A DNA stretch of 64,000 nt from Leptospira_A sp046736045 (GTDB taxonomy: Bacteria; Spirochaetota; Leptospiria; Leptospirales; Leptospiraceae), in NCBI RefSeq assembly GCF_046736045.1, contig NZ_CP177134.1, forward strand, positions 2,728,001 through 2,792,000, given 5' to 3'. The position numbers and the translations under genes are program-made. Numbering within the stretch: position 1 is the first letter of the stretch; the number at the start of each line of letters is the position of its first letter. Positions 26,829 to 34,839 of this stretch are shown piece after piece. The notes below the pieces were generated by a model. It was not told the origin of the DNA, ran no database searches, and saw only the letters and a list, made by a program, of their open reading frames with translations.

Positions 26829-29800
26829 ATGGAATTTGTTTCGATCGCATCCGTCAAAGTTCCCGTTTTACCAAATAAAACTTCTTTCCCCGTTTTTCCT
26901 TCCAGTTTAGTTGAAACTGATTCGGTTCAATCTACTCTGAAAAAGATCTTGTACCCCATGTTGGAAGGGATTCCCGTCCTTCTTGTGGGAGATGCCGGGG
27001 TAGGAAAAAACGCTCTCATTTATTATATCAATTCCAGACGCAACCAACCGACTTTGCGTTTTAGTTTCAATGAAGATACCCTTCCGGAAGATCTGATCGG
27101 TTCCTATCGCATTCTTTTGGATGGGAAAGGATTCACCTGGTCGAACGGACCTTTGACAAATGCATTGGATTCCGGGCTTAGCTTTGTTGCGGACGAGATG
27201 AATCTTTGTGCTCCCAATATCATCAAACGTTTTTCTTCCGTTTACGAATCCAATTATTTGGATCTTTTGGAAGGAAGCGGAGAAAGAATCAAATCCAAAA
27301 CAGGATTTTGGTTTATAGGAACTCAAAACCCGAGTGAAGGATTCGAAGGTCGAAAGCCCCTTCCTTTCGATATCACCAAACATTTCGCAGTTGTTTATGT
27401 GGATCCTTATTCACCTGATGAGATGTTTTATATTTTGAAAAAACTTTATCCTACATTGGGAGAGGAAGTTTTGCAAAAGATCATCAAGGTTACGATTGAG
27501 TCCGAAAACAGGATCAAACGTGGCGAGATAGGAAAAGGTGATTTGGAAAAATACCATTTCAATCTTCGTACTTTGCAAAAATACTGCAACCGCGTTTTGG
27601 CTTTTGGAAAAGATGACAAGACAGTTGCTTTGCGCGAAGCACTTTATTTGTTTCAGGAACCATTCCGCAAAAACGAAGATCGCAATTTACAAACGGATTT
27701 CATTGAATCCGAGTTTGGTGGCAAGGTTAAATCCCGTTCCACCAAAGGTTATATTCAAAACGGAACCATCTTTTGGAATGATAAGGAAATCAAAACCTGG
27801 GAAGAAAAGAAAACCATTTCCATTCTATCCCAATACCCGACCCCGGAACCTATTCTCGGATTTTTAGATCAGATATTAACGGCCGTTCAGTGCAAGGAAA
27901 ACATTCTGATTGAATTCAGAGAAGATCAGGATCCGCAGGAATTTTTACCTTTGTTTACGGAACTTACCGGAATCGAAGTCGAATCGGTGATGTTATCGAA
28001 AGGGATGCATACTTCCGACGTAGTGGGAGCCTTGAAACCGACCCGTGATGGAAAAATAGAATCGGTGGATTGGGTGGACGGACCGCTGACCCGCGCCATT
28101 CGTAATGGAAAAATCATACTCATTTCGGGACTTGAATCTGCGGGAGCGGAGCTTGTGGAAAAGATGAATATGCTTACGGATGATGCCCGTTCATTGACAC
28201 TTCCTCCCGAATCGGGAGAATCCATTCCGATTCAATTGAAGGAAACTTCCATTGTTTTCGGACTAAAGTCCTATCGTCATTCCAAATCCGTTTCTACCAT
28301 TTCCCGTGCCTTCCGAAACCGTTTTACTTCTGTTATATTTCCTGAATTGGAAGACAATAATGTATTGGAAGAGTTGTTAAGCTTTTACTTACCGGAAGGA
28401 GTATTGCCCCGAGCACTTGCCCGTTTTCACACAAAGGCGAAAGAACTTGCTGAAAAACGTACGATTGGGTCTGCCAATTTACAACCATACCGATTCGGAA
28501 TTTCCAATTTGTTAAAATGGAAAAATCATATCTATCGTTATAATGAAAAAGACGTACGGTCGGTTGCTTACAGAGGTGGAACCATTTCTTACACCAACCA
28601 GATTTCCGATCCGAAAGAAAGAAAGGAATTGGAAAGATTGCTCGATGGTTATCTTTCCGGTGTGGAAGTCGTATCCGAACTCTTCGAAGAAATCGAAGAG
28701 AAAAAAAAAACTTTTACGATAGAATCGAATCTTGATCAAAAACGATGGTGGGATCCCGAACTTCACAGAAGGGATCCGCTCACTGAAGAAATCAGAAAGT
28801 TAAATTCAGGAAACGAACTCCAACGGGGAATCGAAGTGAACACTCCTGAAACAGGAGGGCAAACGAAAGAAGGCCCCGATGCCTGGAATGGTTCGGATAC
28901 CCAAGGAAATAACGGGCAAGGAGAACCTGCCGGCGGCGGTGGCGCTTGGGGATACCGTACGGAAGAATTGTACAAACAATTTCTAAAGAAACGAAGATTA
29001 CTCTGGGATTATTCCATGATGGTGAGTCTTGACGAATTCAAAAAAGTTTTCGGAAAGGAACTTGAAGAAGTAGAGCTCAACTTAGAACAACTGTTTGATC
29101 CCGAAATTGACATCAATCGGATGTATCGTAATGAAGGTTCCAGGGTTGATGCCCGCAAGTATATCTCCTACAAAAGCGGACGGGGAGATACTAAGATCTT
29201 CGATAAGACCACGATTGAAAAGAATGATGAAAAACTAAAAGGTGTGGAAGTAACCTTTCTTGTTTCCAAGTGCAGAAGGATTTTCAATTTCGAATATTCC
29301 GTTGCGATGCTTTCCGCACTCATCGTCAGCTTGCATATATTAAACGAACATGATGTCTCGACAAGTGTGAATACATTCTGCGATATTAAAAACTCCAAAG
29401 ACACAATCGATATTTTCAATGTCAAAACTGCGGATGAGGATTATACTCCGGAGAAAGAAGAGGAGTTGTTCAACAATCTCTGCAAAAATTGGCATGGGGA
29501 TTCTGTGGCGGAACACCAGCTTCTTACAAATTGTGAGCGGTTTTTTTCTCCGGATGCACAGACCAGAATCGTTGTGATTTTGTCCGATTTCCGTGGGCAA
29601 CGCGCAAAAATGAATATTTCGGACGAAATCGCCTCTTTTGAGACAAGAAAACTGAAAGAAGCTGTACTAAAAAACCAGGAAAAAAATTATGTATTTTTAG
29701 GGGTAGGACTTGGTCCCAGATCCATTGCGGAACATGTATTTCCGGACTCTTTGCAAATCACGGCAGATAATTTTTTCTCAATGCCCAATTTGATTGGGAC

Positions 29801-29846
29801 CGAAATTGCCAGACTCATCCAAATCCACCATTCTTTAAGAACCTAA
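26829..29846 (+). CDS. Midasin-like AAA-AAA-VWA protein
   Basis: Large cytoplasmic protein of 1005 residues from ATG 26829 (a TTG 14 codons upstream is possible). Module 1 (about 30-290) is a dynein/midasin-type AAA_5 ATPase with Walker A GDAGVGKN (54-61), Walker B VADEMNL (120-126) and FWFIGTQNP as sensor 1. Module 2 (about 330-515) keeps the fold landmarks (GPLTRAIRNGK, LVEKMNMLTDD) but has lost Walker A and has ISGLESA where Walker B should be. A Gly/Asn linker (675-710) leads to a CobT/NorD-type VWA domain (from 805) in which the MIDAS D-x-S-x-S has become LVSKC. Relatives remodel or insert metal into partner complexes. It is first in an operon with smpB-der-plsY, seven bases before smpB. 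The client is unknown. Confidence 0.75.
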   Translation: MEFVSIASVKVPVLPNKTSFPVFPSSLVETDSVQSTLKKILYPMLEGIPVLLVGDAGVGKNALIYYINSRRNQPTLRFSFNEDTLPEDLIGSYRILLDGKGFTWSNGPLTNALDSGLSFVADEMNLCAPNIIKRFSSVYESNYLDLLEGSGERIKSKTGFWFIGTQNPSEGFEGRKPLPFDITKHFAVVYVDPYSPDEMFYILKKLYPTLGEEVLQKIIKVTIESENRIKRGEIGKGDLEKYHFNLRTLQKYCNRVLAFGKDDKTVALREALYLFQEPFRKNEDRNLQTDFIESEFGGKVKSRSTKGYIQNGTIFWNDKEIKTWEEKKTISILSQYPTPEPILGFLDQILTAVQCKENILIEFREDQDPQEFLPLFTELTGIEVESVMLSKGMHTSDVVGALKPTRDGKIESVDWVDGPLTRAIRNGKIILISGLESAGAELVEKMNMLTDDARSLTLPPESGESIPIQLKETSIVFGLKSYRHSKSVSTISRAFRNRFTSVIFPELEDNNVLEELLSFYLPEGVLPRALARFHTKAKELAEKRTIGSANLQPYRFGISNLLKWKNHIYRYNEKDVRSVAYRGGTISYTNQISDPKERKELERLLDGYLSGVEVVSELFEEIEEKKKTFTIESNLDQKRWWDPELHRRDPLTEEIRKLNSGNELQRGIEVNTPETGGQTKEGPDAWNGSDTQGNNGQGEPAGGGGAWGYRTEELYKQFLKKRRLLWDYSMMVSLDEFKKVFGKELEEVELNLEQLFDPEIDINRMYRNEGSRVDARKYISYKSGRGDTKIFDKTTIEKNDEKLKGVEVTFLVSKCRRIFNFEYSVAMLSALIVSLHILNEHDVSTSVNTFCDIKNSKDTIDIFNVKTADEDYTPEKEEELFNNLCKNWHGDSVAEHQLLTNCERFFSPDAQTRIVVILSDFRGQRAKMNISDEIASFETRKLKEAVLKNQEKNYVFLGVGLGPRSIAEHVFPDSLQITADNFFSMPNLIGTEIARLIQIHHSLRT

Positions 29847-29853
29847 AACCAAT

Positions 29854-30342
29854 ATGGGCAAAACCAGCAAGGACGATAAACCAAGAGCAACTGATCCTCT
29901 CGTCAATAAAAAGGCGAAGTTCAATTTTGAGTTAATTGATTTTTATGAAGCTGGTGTTGTGTTAACCGGATCAGAGGTTAAATCTTTACGCGGCAAAAAA
30001 GGAAATCTTACTGATTGTTTTGCCAAAATTAAAAACGGGGAAGTTTTCCTGGAAAACTTCCAAATCCCTCCTTACAAGGACGGCGGTTATGCGAACCATC
30101 CGGAAATTCGTCCTCGCAAACTTCTATTGAATGCTAAAGAAATCGTAAAGATTGAACGCGCCATCAAAGAGAAGGGACTCGTTCTGATAGCAACTAAATG
30201 TTATTTTAAAGACAACCGTTTGGTGAAAGTAGAAGTTGCTACCGCCAAACCGAAAAAGTTATTCGATAAACGTGAGGACATCCAAAAAAAGGAAGCCAAA
30301 ATCGAAATCGAAAGAGCTATGAAGGATAAATTACGTAGATGA
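29854..30342 (+). CDS. smpB: tmRNA-binding protein SmpB
   Basis: Partner of tmRNA in ribosome rescue. The 162-residue protein has FELIDFYEAGVVLTGSEVKSLR, the signature SmpB opening, then AYIKNGE-like AKIKNGEVFLENFQIPPY, KGLVLIATKCYFKDNR and a basic C-terminal tail. Its TGA stop overlaps the der ATG in an ATGA. Confidence 0.96.
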   Translation: MGKTSKDDKPRATDPLVNKKAKFNFELIDFYEAGVVLTGSEVKSLRGKKGNLTDCFAKIKNGEVFLENFQIPPYKDGGYANHPEIRPRKLLLNAKEIVKIERAIKEKGLVLIATKCYFKDNRLVKVEVATAKPKKLFDKREDIQKKEAKIEIERAMKDKLRR

Positions 30343-31703
30343 AAGGTCTTCCTATTGTCTCCATTGTTGGAAGACAAAATGTGGGTAAATCCACTTTATT
30401 CAATGCAGTACTCCGCGCACAATCTGCGATTACCGAAAATACTCCGGGAGTTACCCGTGACGTATTACAAAAATTAGTCGAGAAAGAAGAATTTAAAACT
30501 CCTTTTTATCTATGTGATACCCCGGGTCTTGATATTGAAAACCTGGACGAAATCAATACCGAGATTTTGGAAATTGCTTTCGAACATTTGAGAAATTCCG
30601 ATCTCATCATTCATGTGATGGATCACAAAGATCTAAGACCGTATGATCATAAATTGGTCGCCTTACTTAAAAAAGACGAAATCCTTTCTCAGATCCCGGT
30701 TTTATCCCTTGTCAATAAAGTGGATACCGACCAGGACGAATATGAATTGGAGCCTTTTTATCAAATGGGGATTAATGAAATAGTTCCTATTTCCGCCATC
30801 GGCAGAAGGAATTTCACATTACTATACGATAAGATCAATTTTCTACTACCGACATACAAAAAGAAACCGGACGATCCTTATTGCAGAATCGCAATTATCG
30901 GAAAACCTAACTCGGGTAAGTCCAGTTTGCTGAATACCTTTCTGGGCTATAAGCGGGCAGTGGTGAGCGAGGTTCCGGGTACTACCCGGGATTCCGTTCA
31001 CAGCCAGTTTATGTTCAATGAAAAAAAACTGGAGATCATTGATACTGCCGGGATTCGAAGGAAATCGAAAGGCGGTGAGAGTTTGGAATTTTATTCCTAC
31101 AAGCGCACCTTATTTGCTTTGGGAGAAGCGGATATAGTCATCCTACTCATTGATGCATTGAAGGGATTTGGTGAGTTCGATAAAAAGATCTTCAGTGAAA
31201 TCCAGGAGATGGGAAAACCGATGATCCTGGCCGTGAACAAATGGGACGCGGTTGCAGACAAAGAAAGCAACTCCTGGAAAAACTATCAGGAAAGACTTTT
31301 TTTCCGGATGTCGATTTTGAAAGAACGCCCGGTGCTTTCTCTTTCCGCGACGGAAAAACTCCGCACCCATAAGCTTTTGGAAACCTGCGTAGAACTGTAT
31401 GAAAAGTCCCAGAAAAAGCTGACTACGCGCGCACTAAATAACTGGCTAAGCAAATGGAGTGGAAAAAATAAGGTTCAGAAGGCTTCCAATCGACCTCCTA
31501 AGGTGTTTTACGCCACCCAGATCTCTCAGGTGCCTTTTAAAATTTTGTTTTTTGTGAATGATTCTAAACTCTTTCCGTCGAATATTTTATCGTTCTTCCG
31601 AAAGAATATAGTAAGTGAGTTTGGTTTGGAGGGACTCTCCGTCGAACTGGAACTCAGAAACAGAAGTGATTCTAAGGATAAAGAAAAAGAAGGTAAAGAA
31701 TGA
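30339..31703 (+). CDS. der: Ribosome-assembly GTPase Der (EngA)
   Basis: 454 residues with the tandem G domains that define Der: GRQNVGKST (10-18), DTPGLD and NKVD, then GKPNSGKSS (188-196), DTAGIR and NKWD (about 300). A C-terminal KH-like domain follows (APP-like SNRPPKVFYATQISQVPF). It acts in 50S subunit maturation. It overlaps smpB and plsY by four bases each, so the three are translationally coupled. Confidence 0.97.
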   Translation: MKGLPIVSIVGRQNVGKSTLFNAVLRAQSAITENTPGVTRDVLQKLVEKEEFKTPFYLCDTPGLDIENLDEINTEILEIAFEHLRNSDLIIHVMDHKDLRPYDHKLVALLKKDEILSQIPVLSLVNKVDTDQDEYELEPFYQMGINEIVPISAIGRRNFTLLYDKINFLLPTYKKKPDDPYCRIAIIGKPNSGKSSLLNTFLGYKRAVVSEVPGTTRDSVHSQFMFNEKKLEIIDTAGIRRKSKGGESLEFYSYKRTLFALGEADIVILLIDALKGFGEFDKKIFSEIQEMGKPMILAVNKWDAVADKESNSWKNYQERLFFRMSILKERPVLSLSATEKLRTHKLLETCVELYEKSQKKLTTRALNNWLSKWSGKNKVQKASNRPPKVFYATQISQVPFKILFFVNDSKLFPSNILSFFRKNIVSEFGLEGLSVELELRNRSDSKDKEKEGKE

Positions 31704-32323
31704 TCTTTCTTCTCGCAATACTCGCAAGTTATCTGCTCGGAGGGATTCCGGTTGGTTTCCTGATCGCAAAAAAGGTCAAAGGAATCGACCTCAGGGAACA
31801 TGGAAGTAAAAACATCGGAGCTACCAACGTAGGTCGTGTGATCGGTTGGAAATACGGAAGTATTGCATTGGTTTTGGATGCTCTGAAAGGAGCCATTCCC
31901 GTTTTACTCGCCGATTATATTCCTTCTCCTTATTCCCTCGCGACCTCTGAAATTTTGTTAGGATGTGTTGCCATTCTCGGGCATACATTCACTCCTTATT
32001 TGGGTTTTAAAGGAGGAAAGGGAGTCGCCACTGCCTTGGGGGTTTATCTGACACTTGTTCCCGTTGTAACATTATGTGCAGTCGCTATTTTTTTCGTAGT
32101 GTATAAGGTCAGTGGATTTGTTTCCCTCGGTTCGATCCTCGGAACTCTTTCCATGCCGATTTGGTATTGGGCGATGAACAAGTTTCTTCCCAATATCGAT
32201 TATTCTCCCATCATATTCTCCGTTCTTATCGGAACTTTTTTTCTCATTTGTTTTTCCCATCGCGAAAACATCAAACGCATATTACTCGGTAAGGAGCTCA
32301 AAGCTGTCAACCATGCAGCATGA
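31700..32323 (+). CDS. plsY: Acyl-phosphate:glycerol-3-phosphate acyltransferase PlsY
   Basis: First acylation in phospholipid synthesis. The 207-residue membrane protein has LLGGIPVGFLIAK, HGSKNIGATNVGRVIG and LGHTFTPYLGFKGGKGVATALG, the three conserved PlsY loops. GAAGG lies six bases before the ATG. It overlaps the following gene by 11 bases. Confidence 0.96.
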   Translation: MIFLLAILASYLLGGIPVGFLIAKKVKGIDLREHGSKNIGATNVGRVIGWKYGSIALVLDALKGAIPVLLADYIPSPYSLATSEILLGCVAILGHTFTPYLGFKGGKGVATALGVYLTLVPVVTLCAVAIFFVVYKVSGFVSLGSILGTLSMPIWYWAMNKFLPNIDYSPIIFSVLIGTFFLICFSHRENIKRILLGKELKAVNHAA

Positions 32324-32942
32324 AAAAGAGGCTTCTCTTTCTCATAAAGAGAAGTTGTTCCTCATCAACAAGTTTGTAGAAGAACATCCTGAGGCGGAAA
32401 TTCAGGATTTTTACAAATGGTTGTACTTCGGTGAATTCGGAGTAGAGGAATACAACACTCTTCTTGCAGGCAAAAAACAAATTCCCGAACTACATGTGAT
32501 TCTTTCCGAAATCAAAGAGGAAGCCACACTCGAAAAAAAAGTAACTAATGTTTGGGAACCGTTCGGTTTGTCCGCCCGCTTTATCAAGGTATTCGTAAGT
32601 CCTTATTATTTGAATGATTGTCCGATCAAAAGATTGGTCAACTTAATCGAAAGATCCCCCGCATTTCGCGGTGCCCGTATGACTTTTAAATTGGATTGGA
32701 ATCTATTGAAAGAAACTGTAATCGAAATCAGGCAGGACTTGACCAGAAGGGATTTTATCAATTTCGAAGAGAGAATCAATTTTCATCAATTGCCTGAATT
32801 GTCTTTTACGGAAGCATTTCAAAAACAAAACCCATTCTATTATAGAGTCGTTTCGCAAAAATTATTCTTTGATTATTTTCCTGAGTATGTGGATGAAACT
32901 GTTTTTCATCCCTTTGTAGACAGTAGTTCGCTCATCGGATAA
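32313..32942 (+). CDS. Conserved-looking protein of unknown function
   Basis: 209 residues, not recognised. It is soluble and mixed alpha, with no signal peptide or membrane helix, and rich in aromatic and charged residues (FYKWLYFGEFGVEEYN; FRGARMTFKLDWNLL). It overlaps plsY at its start (11 bases) and the convergent DUF115 gene at its end (37 bases). Its tight coupling to plsY supports it as a real gene, but gives no function. Confidence 0.7.
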   Translation: MQHEKEASLSHKEKLFLINKFVEEHPEAEIQDFYKWLYFGEFGVEEYNTLLAGKKQIPELHVILSEIKEEATLEKKVTNVWEPFGLSARFIKVFVSPYYLNDCPIKRLVNLIERSPAFRGARMTFKLDWNLLKETVIEIRQDLTRRDFINFEERINFHQLPELSFTEAFQKQNPFYYRVVSQKLFFDYFPEYVDETVFHPFVDSSSLIG

Positions 32943-34765
32943 AGACTTCTTTTCAAATACTTCAGCTCTCTTCGTAAAGACCCGGTTAACAAATTGTTTT
33001 TTCTTTCCGGACTTAAGTCCTTGTGGCGGAGCAGATAAATCTCTGTTTTGCGAACCATTCTTCTCAAATACAATTGATTTTGTACCCAAATCCAAAGCGG
33101 GTTTGTCAATAGATCGAATTCTTCGGTATTTTCCTTTTCTATTGTGAGAAGTTCGTTTTCTATAAACTTCAAATCATTGCTGATTTGTTGGAATAGTTCT
33201 TTCGATTTGTTTACGAGTTTTGTATCATGTCCACTTTCTTTCCCTGATAGGGCAACGAGCCATGGATCTTTCTTTCTCCACGGATAATTATGGTTAGGTT
33301 TTAAAAGCAAAGATTGAATTCCTTTTTCAGGATCAACATTTTCAAATCCTTCGATCAGTGCTCCATCACCATTCAAATTGACTAATTTCAAGTCTACAGA
33401 ACGTGCCGATTCCTCAAACCAATGCCGGTAGAGTTCCAATACATAATCGGTCAGAACCGTTTTTCCATTGCAAGACGGCACTTCTTTGGTTTCTCTTTTG
33501 CGGATGATGACTTCATTGATTCGTTCCAGACTTTGGCGTCTTGTTACTTGTGTGAGCCATTTTTCGTTATGATGGGTGCCCGTGGAATGGATCTCCCGTC
33601 CGGAATAAGCCAAGTCTTGGCCAACAAAATAAAGATCCGTAAATCCCATATACCGAAGCATATCGAATGCCGTTGTAGCAACGCTTCCTCCTGATTGGAT
33701 GTCACCGACTTCTTCGAAAATGGAATCCGCAAGTTCCCCTCCGGCAGTTACTTCTCTGATTAAATTTCCTTCCGCGTCCACTTGGAATTTGGCAGTTACC
33801 GAATGAATGACGGAACGAAACATAGGTTCTCTGAGTAAAGTAGGAGAACTCACCAGGTCGGCAAAGAGAGGAATCGGATTTAAGTCTTCTCCCATAAAAT
33901 GAAAGAATGAATTGGTCTGCGCGTCCAAAGTCACAACTCCGTCGGGAATGATTCCTTCCTTCAGTAAAACTTTAAGTGAAGTATCGCAGGAAAGTATGAA
34001 TACCTTATCCCTGATCCTATGAATCCATTTCAGATTTTTCCGAAGGGATGGACCAGCTGATACAAGTAATGCGGATAATCCGGAAAACTGCTCCTTTAAA
34101 GAAGAAATTTTAAACCGTTCGGGGGAAGGCTGGGAAACTTGTAATAAATTCCAAATCGAATTTTTTACCCATAGTCTTTCGAATTCGAATTTAGTGAGTA
34201 GGTCACTCATTTTTGCTGAAAATACGGATTGGATTCGTCCTTCGGTTTCGGAATAAAATAATTGTTCCCGATTAACATCCGATTGGTTGCGAATGATCTT
34301 AAGTCCGCTGACCCGATCAATTGGCAAGGATTCCAGATAGTTCATTCCCAGAGGCAAAAAAGCTTCCCCGGAAAATATATGTCTTCCAGGGATCTTTAGA
34401 GTATCTTTCAATACCTGATCCCACATAATATCGATTAGTGCAGGATCATCTCCGATCATTACAAAAATTTGTCCCGGTCGCAAGGCTGTATTGATTCTTT
34501 GTATGAGATGCGGATTTCCAAGTCCCATAAGTAAAACTACATCCGTAGGTTTTAAGTTATGCGAGTCGAGTAATCTTTCCGCTTGTTTGTCAGGAGAAAA
34601 TTTGGAAGAGAGCGCTTCGCCATTATATGAGACATAATACTGGCTTTCTTCCTTTGCAGGAATTATGTCCCATTGGCCGGATGTAGACCAGTTTTGGAAA
34701 TAATTTCGAAGATAAGGCTTTCGATTAAAAATTTCACTGGAAACTTGATCCGTAATTTGGGACAT
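32906..34765 (-). CDS. DUF115 / Maf-like glycosyltransferase-related protein
   Basis: 619 residues with the 6-hydroxymethylpterin-pyrophosphokinase MptE-like core (PF01973) around 220-420: LLVSAGPSLRKNLKWI, ILSCDTSLKVLLKEGIIPDGVVTLDAQ, GGSVATTAFDMLRYMGF and GQDLAYSG. In Campylobacter and relatives such Maf proteins add nonulosonic acids to flagellin; whether that holds here is inference, since no flagellar or sialic-acid gene is adjacent. It diverges from smc, with 74 bases between the starts used here, and its end overlaps the preceding unknown gene by 37 bases. Confidence 0.75.
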   Translation of the reverse strand: MSQITDQVSSEIFNRKPYLRNYFQNWSTSGQWDIIPAKEESQYYVSYNGEALSSKFSPDKQAERLLDSHNLKPTDVVLLMGLGNPHLIQRINTALRPGQIFVMIGDDPALIDIMWDQVLKDTLKIPGRHIFSGEAFLPLGMNYLESLPIDRVSGLKIIRNQSDVNREQLFYSETEGRIQSVFSAKMSDLLTKFEFERLWVKNSIWNLLQVSQPSPERFKISSLKEQFSGLSALLVSAGPSLRKNLKWIHRIRDKVFILSCDTSLKVLLKEGIIPDGVVTLDAQTNSFFHFMGEDLNPIPLFADLVSSPTLLREPMFRSVIHSVTAKFQVDAEGNLIREVTAGGELADSIFEEVGDIQSGGSVATTAFDMLRYMGFTDLYFVGQDLAYSGREIHSTGTHHNEKWLTQVTRRQSLERINEVIIRKRETKEVPSCNGKTVLTDYVLELYRHWFEESARSVDLKLVNLNGDGALIEGFENVDPEKGIQSLLLKPNHNYPWRKKDPWLVALSGKESGHDTKLVNKSKELFQQISNDLKFIENELLTIEKENTEEFDLLTNPLWIWVQNQLYLRRMVRKTEIYLLRHKDLSPERKNNLLTGSLRRELKYLKRSLYPMSELLSTKG

Positions 34766-34839
34766 AATACTATCTAAAGTTTTTTCTTATGTCTCCCAAC
34801 CACTGTCAACCGGGAAACGAAGGAAAGCACGAGCAAAAC

